Origin: Fimenecus sp045545735
Lineage (GTDB): Bacteria > Bacillota > Clostridia > Oscillospirales > Acutalibacteraceae
Direction of reading: 5' to 3'
NCBI GenBank assembly: GCA_045545735.1
Contig: JAZQBM010000001.1
Location: 344,347-408,346, forward strand
DNA length: 64,000 nt
Part shown: in pieces, positions 32,048 through 40,946 of the stretch
Layout: each line of letters starts with the position of its first letter
How positions within the stretch are numbered: position 1 is the first letter of the stretch
The notes under the pieces: model-generated
What the model saw: the letters and a program-made list of their open reading frames with translations, nothing else
The model's database searches: none
What the model was told of the DNA's origin: nothing
Program-made: the position numbers and the translations under genes

Positions 32048-32905
32048 TTATTTGTTAATCCCCTTTAGTACTGTTCTTGCAACATACGGTTTATTCATTG
32101 TATAAATATGAATACCATTAACGCCGTTATATAATAAATCGTTGATTTGTGTAATTGCGAAGTCAAGACCTGCTTTTTCTAAATCTTCTGGGTTCTCTTT
32201 ATATTTCTCAAGAAAATCTGACACTTCTTTTGGGAGTTTTGTTCCTGAAAGACCGATAATTCTGTCAACTTGTTTAATGTTAGTAATTGGCATAATTCCT
32301 GCAAAAACAGGAGCATAAATGCCTTTATTACGGACTTTATCAAGAAACGAGAAGAACAACTCGTTATCATAAAAAAGTTGTGTAATAAGAAAATCCACGC
32401 CACAATCGACTTTAATTTTAAGGTGGTCAATGTCTTTTTCTAAACTATCACATTCAGGGTGGCACTCAGGGTAACAAGCCCCACCAATATCAAAATATCC
32501 ATATTCTTTGATTTTTGATACTAAATCTGATGCATATGTATAATACTCCCCTTCGGGTTTTACAAAATCCTTTGGAATATCGCCACGCATAGCGAGAATA
32601 TTATCAATATTATTTTCTTTAAGAGAATCAAGAATACTGTCAATTTTATCTTTTGGAGTTGATGCACAAGTCAAGTGAGCAAGTGCAGTTGTGTCAAGAC
32701 GATTTTTGATTAAAGATGCAATTTTAGTTGTGTATTGGCTTGTGCCACCACCTGCACCGTATGTAACACTCATAAAATCGGGGTTAAAGGCTGCAAGTTC
32801 ACGGACAGACCATTCAATACTATCAAATGCAGAGTCAGTTTTTGGAGGAAAAACCTCGAAAGAAACTAATTGGTCTTTAACCATAAGTTTTTCAGTAATT
32901 CTCAT
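32048..32905 (-). CDS. metF: Methylenetetrahydrofolate reductase
   Basis: A 285-residue TIM-barrel flavoenzyme reducing 5,10-methylene-THF to 5-methyl-THF. FEVFPPKT carries the catalytic Glu, followed by SVTYGAGGGTS, and ITQLFYDNELFF and GIMPITNIKQ are the flavin and folate contact regions. The start at 32905 has AAGGTG at proper spacing. It stands 3 bases before the DUF5685 gene. In methionine synthesis it supplies methyl groups; in Clostridia it may also serve C1 metabolism, but no Wood-Ljungdahl genes are adjacent. Confidence 0.92.
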   Translation of the reverse strand: MRITEKLMVKDQLVSFEVFPPKTDSAFDSIEWSVRELAAFNPDFMSVTYGAGGGTSQYTTKIASLIKNRLDTTALAHLTCASTPKDKIDSILDSLKENNIDNILAMRGDIPKDFVKPEGEYYTYASDLVSKIKEYGYFDIGGACYPECHPECDSLEKDIDHLKIKVDCGVDFLITQLFYDNELFFSFLDKVRNKGIYAPVFAGIMPITNIKQVDRIIGLSGTKLPKEVSDFLEKYKENPEDLEKAGLDFAITQINDLLYNGVNGIHIYTMNKPYVARTVLKGINK

Positions 32906-32986
32906 ATCATTCACCTTGAATTATAATATCATATTTGCAATTTTTTAGCAAGATAATGATAATTTATTTACATATTATTTACAAAA

Positions 32987-33010
32987 ATGGCGGGGTCTTG
33001 ACCCCGCCAT
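32987..33010. repeat. Palindromic intergenic repeat, family A copy 2
   Basis: ATGGCGGGGTC-TT-GACCCCGCCAT, a perfect 11-bp stem followed by ACAATATTATTT. It lies 3' of the bifurcating-complex operon, where it may also serve as terminator. Confidence 0.85.
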
Positions 33011-33016
33011 ACAATA

Positions 33017-35647
33017 TTATTTGAAAAGTTTGCTTGCGTTTATGATTTCTTCGTTAGTGATTTTGCCTGTTGGTGTTGCATTTACTTCCTTTTCTGCTTC
33101 GGCTGTTATATCACTATATGGTGTTTTGAGTTTGCTATTTACATACTCTGCAAAGCTTTCGCCATTGAAGATTGCATTCTGCATTCTCTTGTTACCGTAT
33201 TTATCGAAGAATGTTCCGTTTTCACAATATGCAGAAGTTTCTATTGCATTTTCAAAATCGCCATTATACTGTGGAATGTTAAGTTTTGAAACTGCATAGT
33301 AGTTTGCATCTGTTTCTTTTGCAGTTGTAAAAATTTGCTTTTTGTTTTCTTCTGCATATTTTTTAAGAACAAATGCAGTTTCTGTTGAAACTTTGCCACT
33401 AATTACAATTGTATCAGAACCAAGTAATGTGTCAAAATCAGTTGTTTGTTTTTGGTTCTTAAGTACGCTGAAACGACCACCTTTACAGAGAATACCGTTG
33501 TTTACAGGTAATGCTCTTGTAACTGTTGAGCCGATATAACGATAATCAACTGAACAGAGATTTGAACAGTTTGTGCAAATACTGATTTTTGATTTTTCTT
33601 TAACAGGAACGCTCTTTGTAAATGCAGATTTTTCGCGTAATGCACCTGTTGGACAAAGGGCAACACACTGGCCACAAGCAATACAATCGGTTTCTTTTAA
33701 TGGTTTTGAAAGTTCCGGCTCAACAAAAGTGTTGAATCCACGATTAATAAGACCAATTGCAGATTTACCCATTACCTCTTCACAAACTCTTACACAAAGT
33801 CCGCAAAGAATACATTTATCTGTATTTCTGCTTATAAGGTCGTTTGCATTTTCTTGGTTTCTGTTGTGTTTCTCCCCTGCAAATCTTGATGGCTTAACAT
33901 CATAATCGTTTGCATAAGAGATAAGTTTACATTCAAAATAGTCGTGGCAACCACATTCAAGGCAACGGTTTGCCTCTTTTTTAGCCATTTCTTCAGTAAA
34001 TCCAAAGTTTACTTCTTTGAAATTTGTTTTTCTGTCAGCAGGTGCCATATGTGGCATTTTGGTGCGTTCTAATTTCTCGAATTTTGAGTAATCAATAGAT
34101 TTACTGTCACTCTCAACAAAATATGGCTTTTTGTAGCCTACAACTTCGCCGTTTAAGTATCGGTCAATTACAACTGATGCTTTCTGTGCCTCGCCTATTG
34201 CAGCAATTGCGATATCAGCACCTTTATTTGTAGCATCACCTACTGCAAACACGCCGTCAACTGATGTTGTAAATCTGCTTTCATCTGCGCAAATTGTGTT
34301 TTTGCGAGTTGCGTTAAGACTTTCAAATCCGTCAAGATTTGGATACTGACCGATTGCCATAATAACACTATCAAGTGCAATTTCTTCAGTTTCGCCCTCG
34401 ATTACAACTGGTCTTCTACGACCGCTTTCGTCGGGCTCGCCTAACCTCATTTTTTGAAGTATTACACCATTAAGTTTACCGTTTTCGCCTGTAAACTCAA
34501 TCGGATTTGTAAGGTATTTATAAATTACGCCCTCTTCTTCAGATTCAAGAATTTCCTGAGGGTCAGCAGGCATTTCGTCTTTAGTTCTACGATAAATTAC
34601 ATAAACATTTTCAGCACCAAGACGAATTGCAGTACGGCAAGCATCCATAGCAGTATTACCACCACCGCAAACTGCAACATTTTTGCCTAAATCAACCTTA
34701 TTTCCAAGGGCTACTTCACGGAGCAAGTCAATACCACCCCATACACCATCAAGGTCTTCGCCTTGAACTCGCATTTTACTACTGTTCCAAGCACCGATTG
34801 CAACGAGTGTGGCATCAAAATCGTTTTTGATTTGCTCAAACGAAATATCTTTACCGATGTTTACGTTATTTTTGAGTTCAACACCCATATCTTCAATAAG
34901 TTTAATTTCTTTATCGAGAACTGCTTTTGGAAGACGGTATTCAGGAATACCATAACGGAGCATACCGCCCATTTTTTCCATCTGTTCAAAAATAGTAACA
35001 CTATGACCTTGTTTACGTAAGAAATATGCTGCTGTAAGACCTGCAGGACCACCACCGATAATTGCGACTTTTTTATTGGTATTTGGTTCAATTTCGGGAA
35101 TATATGTATCGCCTAACAAGTCCATATCTGCAACAAAACTTTTAAGGAATGCTATTGAAATTGGCTCGTCAACGTATTGTCTTCTGCATTGTTTTTCGCA
35201 AGGATGTGGGCAAATTCTGCCGATTGACGCAGGTAAAGGGAGTTTCTCTTTAATAAGTTTAACTGCCTCTGTATATTCACCATTTGCGATAAGTCCCACA
35301 TAGCCCTGACAGTCTGTACCTGCAGGACAAGCCTTACTACAAGGTGCAACGCAATCGCCTGTATGGTCAGAAAGTAGAAGTTCAAGAGCAACTTTACGAG
35401 ATGCCTTAATCCTTTCAGTTTGAGTATGTACTACCATACCGTTTGTAACTTTTGTTGAACAAGCTCGAAGAAGTTTCGGCACGCCCTCAACCTCAACAGT
35501 ACAAAGTCCACAAGCACCGTAAAGTTCAACACGACCATCATAACAGAGATTAGGGATTTTAATACCATTCTGTGAAGCAACATTGAGTATTGTCATACCT
35601 TCTTCTGCAACTATTTTTTTACCGTCGATTGTTAATGTAATACTCAA
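33017..35647 (-). CDS. NuoG-GltD fusion subunit of a bifurcating transhydrogenase-like complex
   Basis: An 876-residue Fe-S flavoprotein. Order of domains: plant-type [2Fe-2S] (about 1-80, YGACGLC); GltD-type Fe-S entry (DCVAPCSKACPAGTDCQGY); FAD fold (IIGGGPAGLTAAYFL); NAD(P) fold (VAVCGGGNTAMDAC); second Cys block (CLECGCHDYFEC); two [4Fe-4S] (CILCGLCVRVCEE and CIACGQCVALCP); then a NuoG/FdhF-like Fe-S segment (CTNCSNLC...LCKGGRF) with a short remnant and no molybdenum or H-cluster site. This matches the large subunit of Sporomusa-type Nfn (NfnB-like NADPH site fused to a NuoG frame). It directly follows the NuoF-like gene. Confidence 0.85.
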   Translation of the reverse strand: MSITLTIDGKKIVAEEGMTILNVASQNGIKIPNLCYDGRVELYGACGLCTVEVEGVPKLLRACSTKVTNGMVVHTQTERIKASRKVALELLLSDHTGDCVAPCSKACPAGTDCQGYVGLIANGEYTEAVKLIKEKLPLPASIGRICPHPCEKQCRRQYVDEPISIAFLKSFVADMDLLGDTYIPEIEPNTNKKVAIIGGGPAGLTAAYFLRKQGHSVTIFEQMEKMGGMLRYGIPEYRLPKAVLDKEIKLIEDMGVELKNNVNIGKDISFEQIKNDFDATLVAIGAWNSSKMRVQGEDLDGVWGGIDLLREVALGNKVDLGKNVAVCGGGNTAMDACRTAIRLGAENVYVIYRRTKDEMPADPQEILESEEEGVIYKYLTNPIEFTGENGKLNGVILQKMRLGEPDESGRRRPVVIEGETEEIALDSVIMAIGQYPNLDGFESLNATRKNTICADESRFTTSVDGVFAVGDATNKGADIAIAAIGEAQKASVVIDRYLNGEVVGYKKPYFVESDSKSIDYSKFEKLERTKMPHMAPADRKTNFKEVNFGFTEEMAKKEANRCLECGCHDYFECKLISYANDYDVKPSRFAGEKHNRNQENANDLISRNTDKCILCGLCVRVCEEVMGKSAIGLINRGFNTFVEPELSKPLKETDCIACGQCVALCPTGALREKSAFTKSVPVKEKSKISICTNCSNLCSVDYRYIGSTVTRALPVNNGILCKGGRFSVLKNQKQTTDFDTLLGSDTIVISGKVSTETAFVLKKYAEENKKQIFTTAKETDANYYAVSKLNIPQYNGDFENAIETSAYCENGTFFDKYGNKRMQNAIFNGESFAEYVNSKLKTPYSDITAEAEKEVNATPTGKITNEEIINASKLFK

Positions 35648-37393
35648 TTATTTCACCTCCACAGCATTGAATTTACATACCGTTTTACAGTTACCACACT
35701 TAATACATTTATCTATATCAATAATATGTGGATTTTTTACTATACCACTAATTGCACCAACCGGACATTTCTTTGAACAAAGCGTACAACCACGGCACAA
35801 ATCTGCATTGATTTTAAACTCAAGAAGATTTGTGCATTCGTGTGCAGTGCACTTTTTATCTACGATATGCTCAACATACTCGTTCTTAAAGTATTTAAGT
35901 GTTGTAAGAACAGGGTTCGGTGCAGTCTGACCAAGTCCACACAATGCACCGTCTTTAATTGCAAGGCAAAGTTCTTCTAAAACTTCAATATCTTCTGCCT
36001 TGCCGTTACCCTCAGTAATTCTTGTGAGAATTTCAAGCATACGCTTTGTGCCAAGACGACAATGAACACATTTACCACAAGATTCTTTTGCAGTAAAGTC
36101 AAGGAAGAAACGAGCCATTTCAACCATACAAGTACTGTCATCCATTACAACCATACCGCCTGAGCCCATAATAGCACCTGTAGCTGACAACGCTTTATAG
36201 TCAATTACTGTATCAAGCAATTCTGCAGGAATACAACCACCTGATGGTCCGCCCATTTGTACTGCTTTGAAGTTTTTATCATTTTTAATTCCGCCACCTA
36301 TGTCAAAAATAACATCACGAAGTGTTTTACCCATTGGAATTTCAACTAGTCCACCGCGTTTGATTTTACCGGTAAGTGCAAAAACTTTTGTACCCTTGCT
36401 ATTTTCTGTACCCATTGATGAGAAAGCGTTACCGCCGTTTAAGATAATCCAGCTTACATTTGCAAAAGTTTCAACATTATTAATATTTGATGGTTTATGC
36501 CAATAACCTGACTGTGCAGGGAATGGTGGTTTAAGACGCGGCATACCGCGTGAGCCCTCAAGCGACTCAATAAGTGCAGTTTCTTCACCACATACAAACG
36601 CACCTGCACCTGCTTTAATTCTGAAATCACAAGAGAAGTCCGTACCCATAATATTCTGACCGATATAGCCATTTGCTTTTGCTTGGTTGATAGCATTCTG
36701 TAATCTACGAATTGCAAGTGGATATTCCGCACGCACATATACAATTGCTTCACATGCCCCTATAGCGTAAGCACCAATAAGCATACCTTCAATAAGGTTA
36801 TGCGGGTCGCCCTCAATAACTGCTCTGTCCATAAATGCACCCGGGTCACCCTCGTCAGCATTACAAATAAGATATTTCTTTTCGCCTTGTGACTGACGAG
36901 CCGCATTCCACTTAAACCAAGTCGGAAAACCTGCACCGCCACGACCTGCAAGACCTGAAATTTTGATTTCTTCTATAACATCTTCAGGCGACATTGTAGT
37001 AAGAACTTTACCCAGTGCTTTGTAGCCGTCATCATTTGTGTAATCTTCAATAATTTCAGGGTTAATAACACCACAATGACGAAGTGCAATTCTTGTTTGT
37101 TTATCAAGGAATTGTTTATCGTCATCAGAAATTTCATAATCTTTTACTGACGATAAATCGTTATTATTTACTGCAATTGCGATTTTTTCTGCAATCTCGC
37201 CATTGACTTTTACAAATCTATGAAGTCCGTCATCTGCATAAACATCAACAATTGGCTCAAGGTAGCACATACCTATACAGCCTGTTACGGTAAGTTGATT
37301 GTTATTCAAATCAAGGGTTGAACTGAGAATTTCATATGCTTTCATAGCACCTGCGGCAATACCACAACTGCCTTGTCCTACTGCTATTTTCAT
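35648..37393 (-). CDS. NuoF/HydB-like NADH- and FMN-binding subunit
   Basis: A 581-residue diaphorase. The first 90 residues are a thioredoxin-fold [2Fe-2S] domain (GQGSCGIAAG and CIGMCYLEP); then the NuoF core with GLAGRGGAGFPTWFKW for FMN/NADH, NADEGDPGAFMDR, and FVCGEETALIESLEG; ESCGKCVHCRLGT plus a later Cys bind a [4Fe-4S]; and the end holds two ferredoxin clusters (CRGCTLCSKKCP and CIKCGNCKTVCK). In HydB/NfnB-type bifurcators this flavin splits electrons between NAD and ferredoxin. Its start overlaps the NuoE-like stop by 4 bases. Confidence 0.92.
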   Translation of the reverse strand: MKIAVGQGSCGIAAGAMKAYEILSSTLDLNNNQLTVTGCIGMCYLEPIVDVYADDGLHRFVKVNGEIAEKIAIAVNNNDLSSVKDYEISDDDKQFLDKQTRIALRHCGVINPEIIEDYTNDDGYKALGKVLTTMSPEDVIEEIKISGLAGRGGAGFPTWFKWNAARQSQGEKKYLICNADEGDPGAFMDRAVIEGDPHNLIEGMLIGAYAIGACEAIVYVRAEYPLAIRRLQNAINQAKANGYIGQNIMGTDFSCDFRIKAGAGAFVCGEETALIESLEGSRGMPRLKPPFPAQSGYWHKPSNINNVETFANVSWIILNGGNAFSSMGTENSKGTKVFALTGKIKRGGLVEIPMGKTLRDVIFDIGGGIKNDKNFKAVQMGGPSGGCIPAELLDTVIDYKALSATGAIMGSGGMVVMDDSTCMVEMARFFLDFTAKESCGKCVHCRLGTKRMLEILTRITEGNGKAEDIEVLEELCLAIKDGALCGLGQTAPNPVLTTLKYFKNEYVEHIVDKKCTAHECTNLLEFKINADLCRGCTLCSKKCPVGAISGIVKNPHIIDIDKCIKCGNCKTVCKFNAVEVK

Positions 37394-37884
37394 TCTGCAT
37401 TCTCCCCTTTCTGTAACTCTTTTAATATGCTTATTGCTTTTTCGGGAGTGAGTGAACCATAAGTTTCATCGTTAATCATCATTACAGGTGACAAACTGCA
37501 ACAACCAAGACAAGCCACATTTTTAAGTGTAAAAAGTCCGTCAGCAGTTGTTTCGCCGTCTTTTATGCCTAAATACTCGTTGATTGTTTTTTCAATCTGT
37601 AATGAGCCGTTTACATGGCAAGCTGTACCCTGACAAAGCATGATAAGATATTTTCCCACAGGTTGCAATCTGAACTGTGAGTAAAATGTTGCCACGCCCA
37701 TAATTTTTGTTACTTTAATTCCTGTACGTTGTGAAATATGTAAAATCACATCTACTGGCAAGTAACCATAGATTTCCTGAGCATTCTGTAATATAGTTAT
37801 AAGACTTCCCGGTACTGTTGCATATTTTTGCAAGCAAGGCTCAAGTAAAGAAAAGTCATTTTTATTTTTACAATCGCAATTCAT
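37390..37884 (-). CDS. NuoE/HydC-like [2Fe-2S] subunit
   Basis: A 164-residue protein with the N-terminal helical bundle and C-terminal thioredoxin fold of the 24-kDa complex I subunit. GVATFYSQFR is the family marker; the ligands are in CQGTACHVNG and VACLGCCSLSP. It passes electrons alongside the NuoF-like flavin. GGAGG precedes its ATG. The three genes E-F-G/GltD form one overlapping operon with a good promoter (37918-37946), and nothing in it encodes a hydrogenase. Confidence 0.92.
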   Translation of the reverse strand: MNCDCKNKNDFSLLEPCLQKYATVPGSLITILQNAQEIYGYLPVDVILHISQRTGIKVTKIMGVATFYSQFRLQPVGKYLIMLCQGTACHVNGSLQIEKTINEYLGIKDGETTADGLFTLKNVACLGCCSLSPVMMINDETYGSLTPEKAISILKELQKGENAE

Positions 37885-37917
37885 AACAAACCTCCGATTA
37901 AAAATACATTACTATAT

Positions 37918-37946
37918 ATAATAATACAAATATTGTTCTTTTTCAA
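37918..37946 (-). promoter_or_regulatory. Promoter of the NuoEFG/GltD operon
   Basis: On the minus strand TTGAAA (37946-37941), 17-base spacer, TATTAT (37923-37918), about 35 bases before the start codon. Confidence 0.6.
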
Positions 37947-37968
37947 ATAGAAATTTATGCGAAAAAAG

Positions 37969-38009
37969 TTGAAAAATATATCGACTTTGACTATAAATCG
38001 GTATATAAT
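37969..38009 (+). promoter_or_regulatory. Promoter region of the PHP gene
   Basis: Two overlapping candidates, each with 17-base spacing: TTGAAA (37969) with TATAAA (37992), and TCGACT (37981) with a perfect TATAAT (38004-38009). Confidence 0.5.
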
Positions 38010-38048
38010 ATATTCACACAAGAAAATTTGCAGATTTGAGGCGAAATT

Positions 38049-38735
38049 TTGAAAAAATATTTATATGAAATGCACTTTCATACAAAGGACACTAGTAACT
38101 GTGCTAACGTTAAGGCAAAAGATGCCGTTGAAGAATATATAAAGGCTGGTTATGACGGAATTGTTGTTACCGACCATTTAAGTCCATCAACTTATATGAA
38201 ATATGGCAGAGAGTTATTGTCTTGGAAGAAAAAAGTTGATTTCTTTCTCCGCGGATATAAATCAGCATTAGAGACGGCAAACGGAAGAATCAATGTTCTT
38301 TTGGGAATGGAACTTCGTTTTCGTACAAGCGAGGGCGATAACGACTATCTTGTGTATGGAATTACAGAAGAATTTTTGTATTCACACCCAAATCTGCTTA
38401 ATATGAACAGTAAAACATTTTATGAGTTAGCGAAGAAAAAAGGATTTTTAGTATTTCAGGCTCACCCGTTCAGAGTTGGAATGAAAGTTACAAATCCAAA
38501 GTGTCTTGACGGTATTGAAATCTTTAACGGTAATCCAAGACATAATTCAAGCAACGATATTGCTGAAATGTGGGCAAAAAAATATGACTTTATGGTCACA
38601 TCAGGTTCAGATTATCACGAGATTGAGGATTTAGGCACAGGCGGAATTTGGTTTAACAAAGAAATTACAGATAATAAAACATTGGTTGAAGAATTATTGA
38701 CCCGAGAATATGAAATCAAAAAACTCTGCGATTAA
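38049..38735 (+). CDS. PHP-domain metal-dependent phosphoesterase-like protein
   Basis: A 228-residue protein that starts with TTG (GAGG upstream at correct spacing). EMHFHTKDTS gives the HxH metal pair, IVVTDHLSP the Asp-His, GMELRF a Glu, FQAHPFR a His and SGSDYHE the final Asp-x-His: a full set for a trinuclear PHP active site. Substrates of such free-standing PHP proteins vary (histidinol phosphate, nucleotides, oligonucleotides). A hairpin CTCTGC/GCAGAG spans the stop codon and may be a weak terminator. Confidence 0.85.
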   Translation: MKKYLYEMHFHTKDTSNCANVKAKDAVEEYIKAGYDGIVVTDHLSPSTYMKYGRELLSWKKKVDFFLRGYKSALETANGRINVLLGMELRFRTSEGDNDYLVYGITEEFLYSHPNLLNMNSKTFYELAKKKGFLVFQAHPFRVGMKVTNPKCLDGIEIFNGNPRHNSSNDIAEMWAKKYDFMVTSGSDYHEIEDLGTGGIWFNKEITDNKTLVEELLTREYEIKKLCD

Positions 38736-38762
38736 GCAGAGCTTTAATTCTATTTGTATCTC

Positions 38763-39071
38763 TTAATTTTCTTTTTTAGGTGTGAAAATTCTTATTATTA
38801 CAAGAATTGCAACAAACGAGCCACTAATCAGTAAAAGTGTATTTGCTATTCTTTTATCTTCATAACTTTCTGCAAAAATTCTTATTACTACGCCAAAGAA
38901 CAGCATTGCTGCCATAATTGCACATATAACCGCTATAATTACCTTTAAGACTTTCTCAAAGCGTTGAGGAATTTTGTCTTCGGGAATTAGTTTGTATATA
39001 AGATACATTAGTCCCTCTAACGTACCTTCAAGTACAAACTCGATAAAAAATTCAAAAATAATATCTAACAT
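38763..39071 (-). CDS. Small membrane protein, unknown
   Basis: A 102-residue protein with two strong membrane helices (about 42-65 and 77-97) and an amphipathic N-terminus (FEFFIEFVLEGTLEGLMYLIYKLI). The ATG at 39071 has GGTGTG upstream. No family recognised. It converges with the PHP gene and lies downstream of the transketolase unit beyond a repeat hairpin. Confidence 0.55.
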   Translation of the reverse strand: MLDIIFEFFIEFVLEGTLEGLMYLIYKLIPEDKIPQRFEKVLKVIIAVICAIMAAMLFFGVVIRIFAESYEDKRIANTLLLISGSFVAILVIIRIFTPKKEN

Positions 39072-39118
39072 AATCACACCACATTTTTATTTACGTAAAC
39101 ATTATATAGAAAAGCAAC

Positions 39119-39144
39119 GGCGGGGTCTTGACCCCGCCCTACAA
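39119..39144. repeat. Palindromic intergenic repeat, family A copy 3
   Basis: GGCGGGGTC-TT-GACCCCGCC followed by CTACAA, nearly identical to the copy at 32987. It lies 3' of the transketolase genes. Confidence 0.85.
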
Positions 39145-39151
39145 GAATTGA

Positions 39152-40099
39152 TTATTTTTTAAGTGCTACTGCTTCTTTGCATTTTGCAACGATATTTGCA
39201 GCGTCAAGTCCGAACTCGTGAAGAAGTTGAACTGCAGGACCAGATTTACCGAATGTATCTTCAACACCTACGCGAAGAACCGGAACAGGAACTGTTTCGC
39301 AAACTACTTCTGCAACTGCTGAACCAAGACCACCGATAACATTGTGTTCTTCCGCAGTAACGATAACACCTGTTTTCTTTGCACTGTCAATTACAAGTTC
39401 ACGGTCAATAGGCTTAATAGTAGCCATATTAACAACTCTTGCATTAATGCCTTCTGCTTTAAGTTCTTCATAAGCCATAAGTGCTTCGTTTACCATAAGA
39501 CCTGTTGCGATAATTGTAACGTCTGTGCCTTCTTTGAGAATATTGCCCTTACCGATTTCAAATTTGTAATCTTCGTCAAATACTCTCGGCACTGCAAGGC
39601 GACCGAATCGCATATAAACAGGGCCGTCGTGCTCTGCTGCAGCAAGTACGCAAAGTCTTGCTTCAACATCATCAGCAGGGTTAAGAATTACCATACTTGG
39701 AATTGTTCTCATAAGACCAATATCTTCACAACACTGATGGCTTGCACCGTCTTCACCAACTGAAAGACCTGCGTGAGTTGCACCGATTTTAACATTAAGG
39801 TGAGGATAACCGATTGAGTTTCTGACCTGTTCGAATGCACGACCAGCAGCAAACATAGCAAATGATGATGCAAATACTGTATAACCAGATGCTGCAAGAC
39901 CTGCAGCAATACCCATCATATTACCTTCAGCAATACCGCAGTCAATGAATTTTTCAGGGTGTTCTTTTTTGAACATACCTGTTTTTGTTGCGGCAGCCAA
40001 GTCAGCATCAAGAACAAGAATTTTTGCGTCTGTATTTCCTAATTCAACAAGTGCTTTACCATAAGCATCTCTTGTTGCGGTTTTAATTACTTCACTCAT
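39152..40099 (-). CDS. Transketolase, C-terminal subunit
   Basis: A 315-residue protein matching the pyrimidine-binding and C-terminal domains of transketolase. EGNMMGIAAGLAASG holds the catalytic Glu that activates thiamine diphosphate, followed by GATHAGLSVGEDGASHQ and, in the last domain, VVTAEEHNVIGGLGSAV. With the N-terminal half it exchanges two-carbon units in the pentose phosphate pathway. Its start overlaps the stop of the N-terminal half by 4 bases. Confidence 0.92.
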   Translation of the reverse strand: MSEVIKTATRDAYGKALVELGNTDAKILVLDADLAAATKTGMFKKEHPEKFIDCGIAEGNMMGIAAGLAASGYTVFASSFAMFAAGRAFEQVRNSIGYPHLNVKIGATHAGLSVGEDGASHQCCEDIGLMRTIPSMVILNPADDVEARLCVLAAAEHDGPVYMRFGRLAVPRVFDEDYKFEIGKGNILKEGTDVTIIATGLMVNEALMAYEELKAEGINARVVNMATIKPIDRELVIDSAKKTGVIVTAEEHNVIGGLGSAVAEVVCETVPVPVLRVGVEDTFGKSGPAVQLLHEFGLDAANIVAKCKEAVALKK

Positions 40100-40944
40100 T
40101 TTGCTGCCTCCAATTCATTAAGTTTTGCAGTAAGTTCTGCTACTGCTGTATTATAAAGTTCTTCATTTGGAGCTGCACCGTGCCAGTTAACTGCATTTTC
40201 CATATAAGAAACGCCTTTACCCTTAACTGTCTTTGCAATAATTGCTGTTGGCTTGCCTTTACAATTTTTAGCATTCTCAAATGCTGTTTCAATTTCATCA
40301 AGGTTATTACCATCAATTTCAATTGTATTAAAACCGAATGCAACAAACTTTTCAGGGATTGGATATGGTGAGTTAACTTCTTCAACAGTACCATCAATCT
40401 GAAGATTATTATTATCAACAATTACTACAAGGTTGTCAAGCTTCTTTGCGTTTGCAAACATTGCTGCTTCCCAAACCTGACCTTCTTCAATTTCACCGTC
40501 ACCAAGAATTGTGTAAACTCTTGTGTCTTTATTATCAAGTTTTGCGGCAAGTGCCATACCAACTGCAGTTGAGATACCTTGACCGAGTGAACCTGTACTC
40601 ATATCAACACCGGGAACAGATTTCATACTTGGATGACCCTGAAGATATGAATCTGATTTTCGAAGTGTTTTAATATCTTCTGTTGGGAAAAAGCCTTTAA
40701 GTGCCAAAGTTGCATAAAGTGCAGGAGCTGCGTGACCTTTTGAAAGGACAAATCTGTCGCGGTCTTCCCATTTTGGATTTGAAGCATCAACTTTCATCTC
40801 TACATTGTAAAGATATGCCATAAGCTCTGCGATTGAAAGTGAGCCACCCGGGTGACCGGCTTTAGCATTAAAAATGCCTTCAAGAATTAACAATCTTTCT
40901 TTTGTGGCAAATATTTCTAATTCTTTTTTGAGTGAATTATTCAT
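40096..40944 (-). CDS. Transketolase, N-terminal subunit
   Basis: A 282-residue protein with the diphosphate-binding domain. GHPGGSLSIAELMAYLY contains the substrate His, and LGDGEIEEGQVWEAAMFA with NNNLQ downstream is the thiamine diphosphate GDG...NN motif. Splitting transketolase into two polypeptides is common in Clostridia and archaea. AGGAGG precedes its ATG, 2 bases after the Cof hydrolase. Confidence 0.92.
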   Translation of the reverse strand: MNNSLKKELEIFATKERLLILEGIFNAKAGHPGGSLSIAELMAYLYNVEMKVDASNPKWEDRDRFVLSKGHAAPALYATLALKGFFPTEDIKTLRKSDSYLQGHPSMKSVPGVDMSTGSLGQGISTAVGMALAAKLDNKDTRVYTILGDGEIEEGQVWEAAMFANAKKLDNLVVIVDNNNLQIDGTVEEVNSPYPIPEKFVAFGFNTIEIDGNNLDEIETAFENAKNCKGKPTAIIAKTVKGKGVSYMENAVNWHGAAPNEELYNTAVAELTAKLNELEAAK

Positions 40945-40946
40945 AT

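Noticed and set aside
33017..37884. HydABC-type [FeFe]-hydrogenase or complex I fragment
   Set aside because: The large subunit lacks H-cluster motifs and has a GltD-like NADPH/FAD domain; no membrane subunits of complex I are present.
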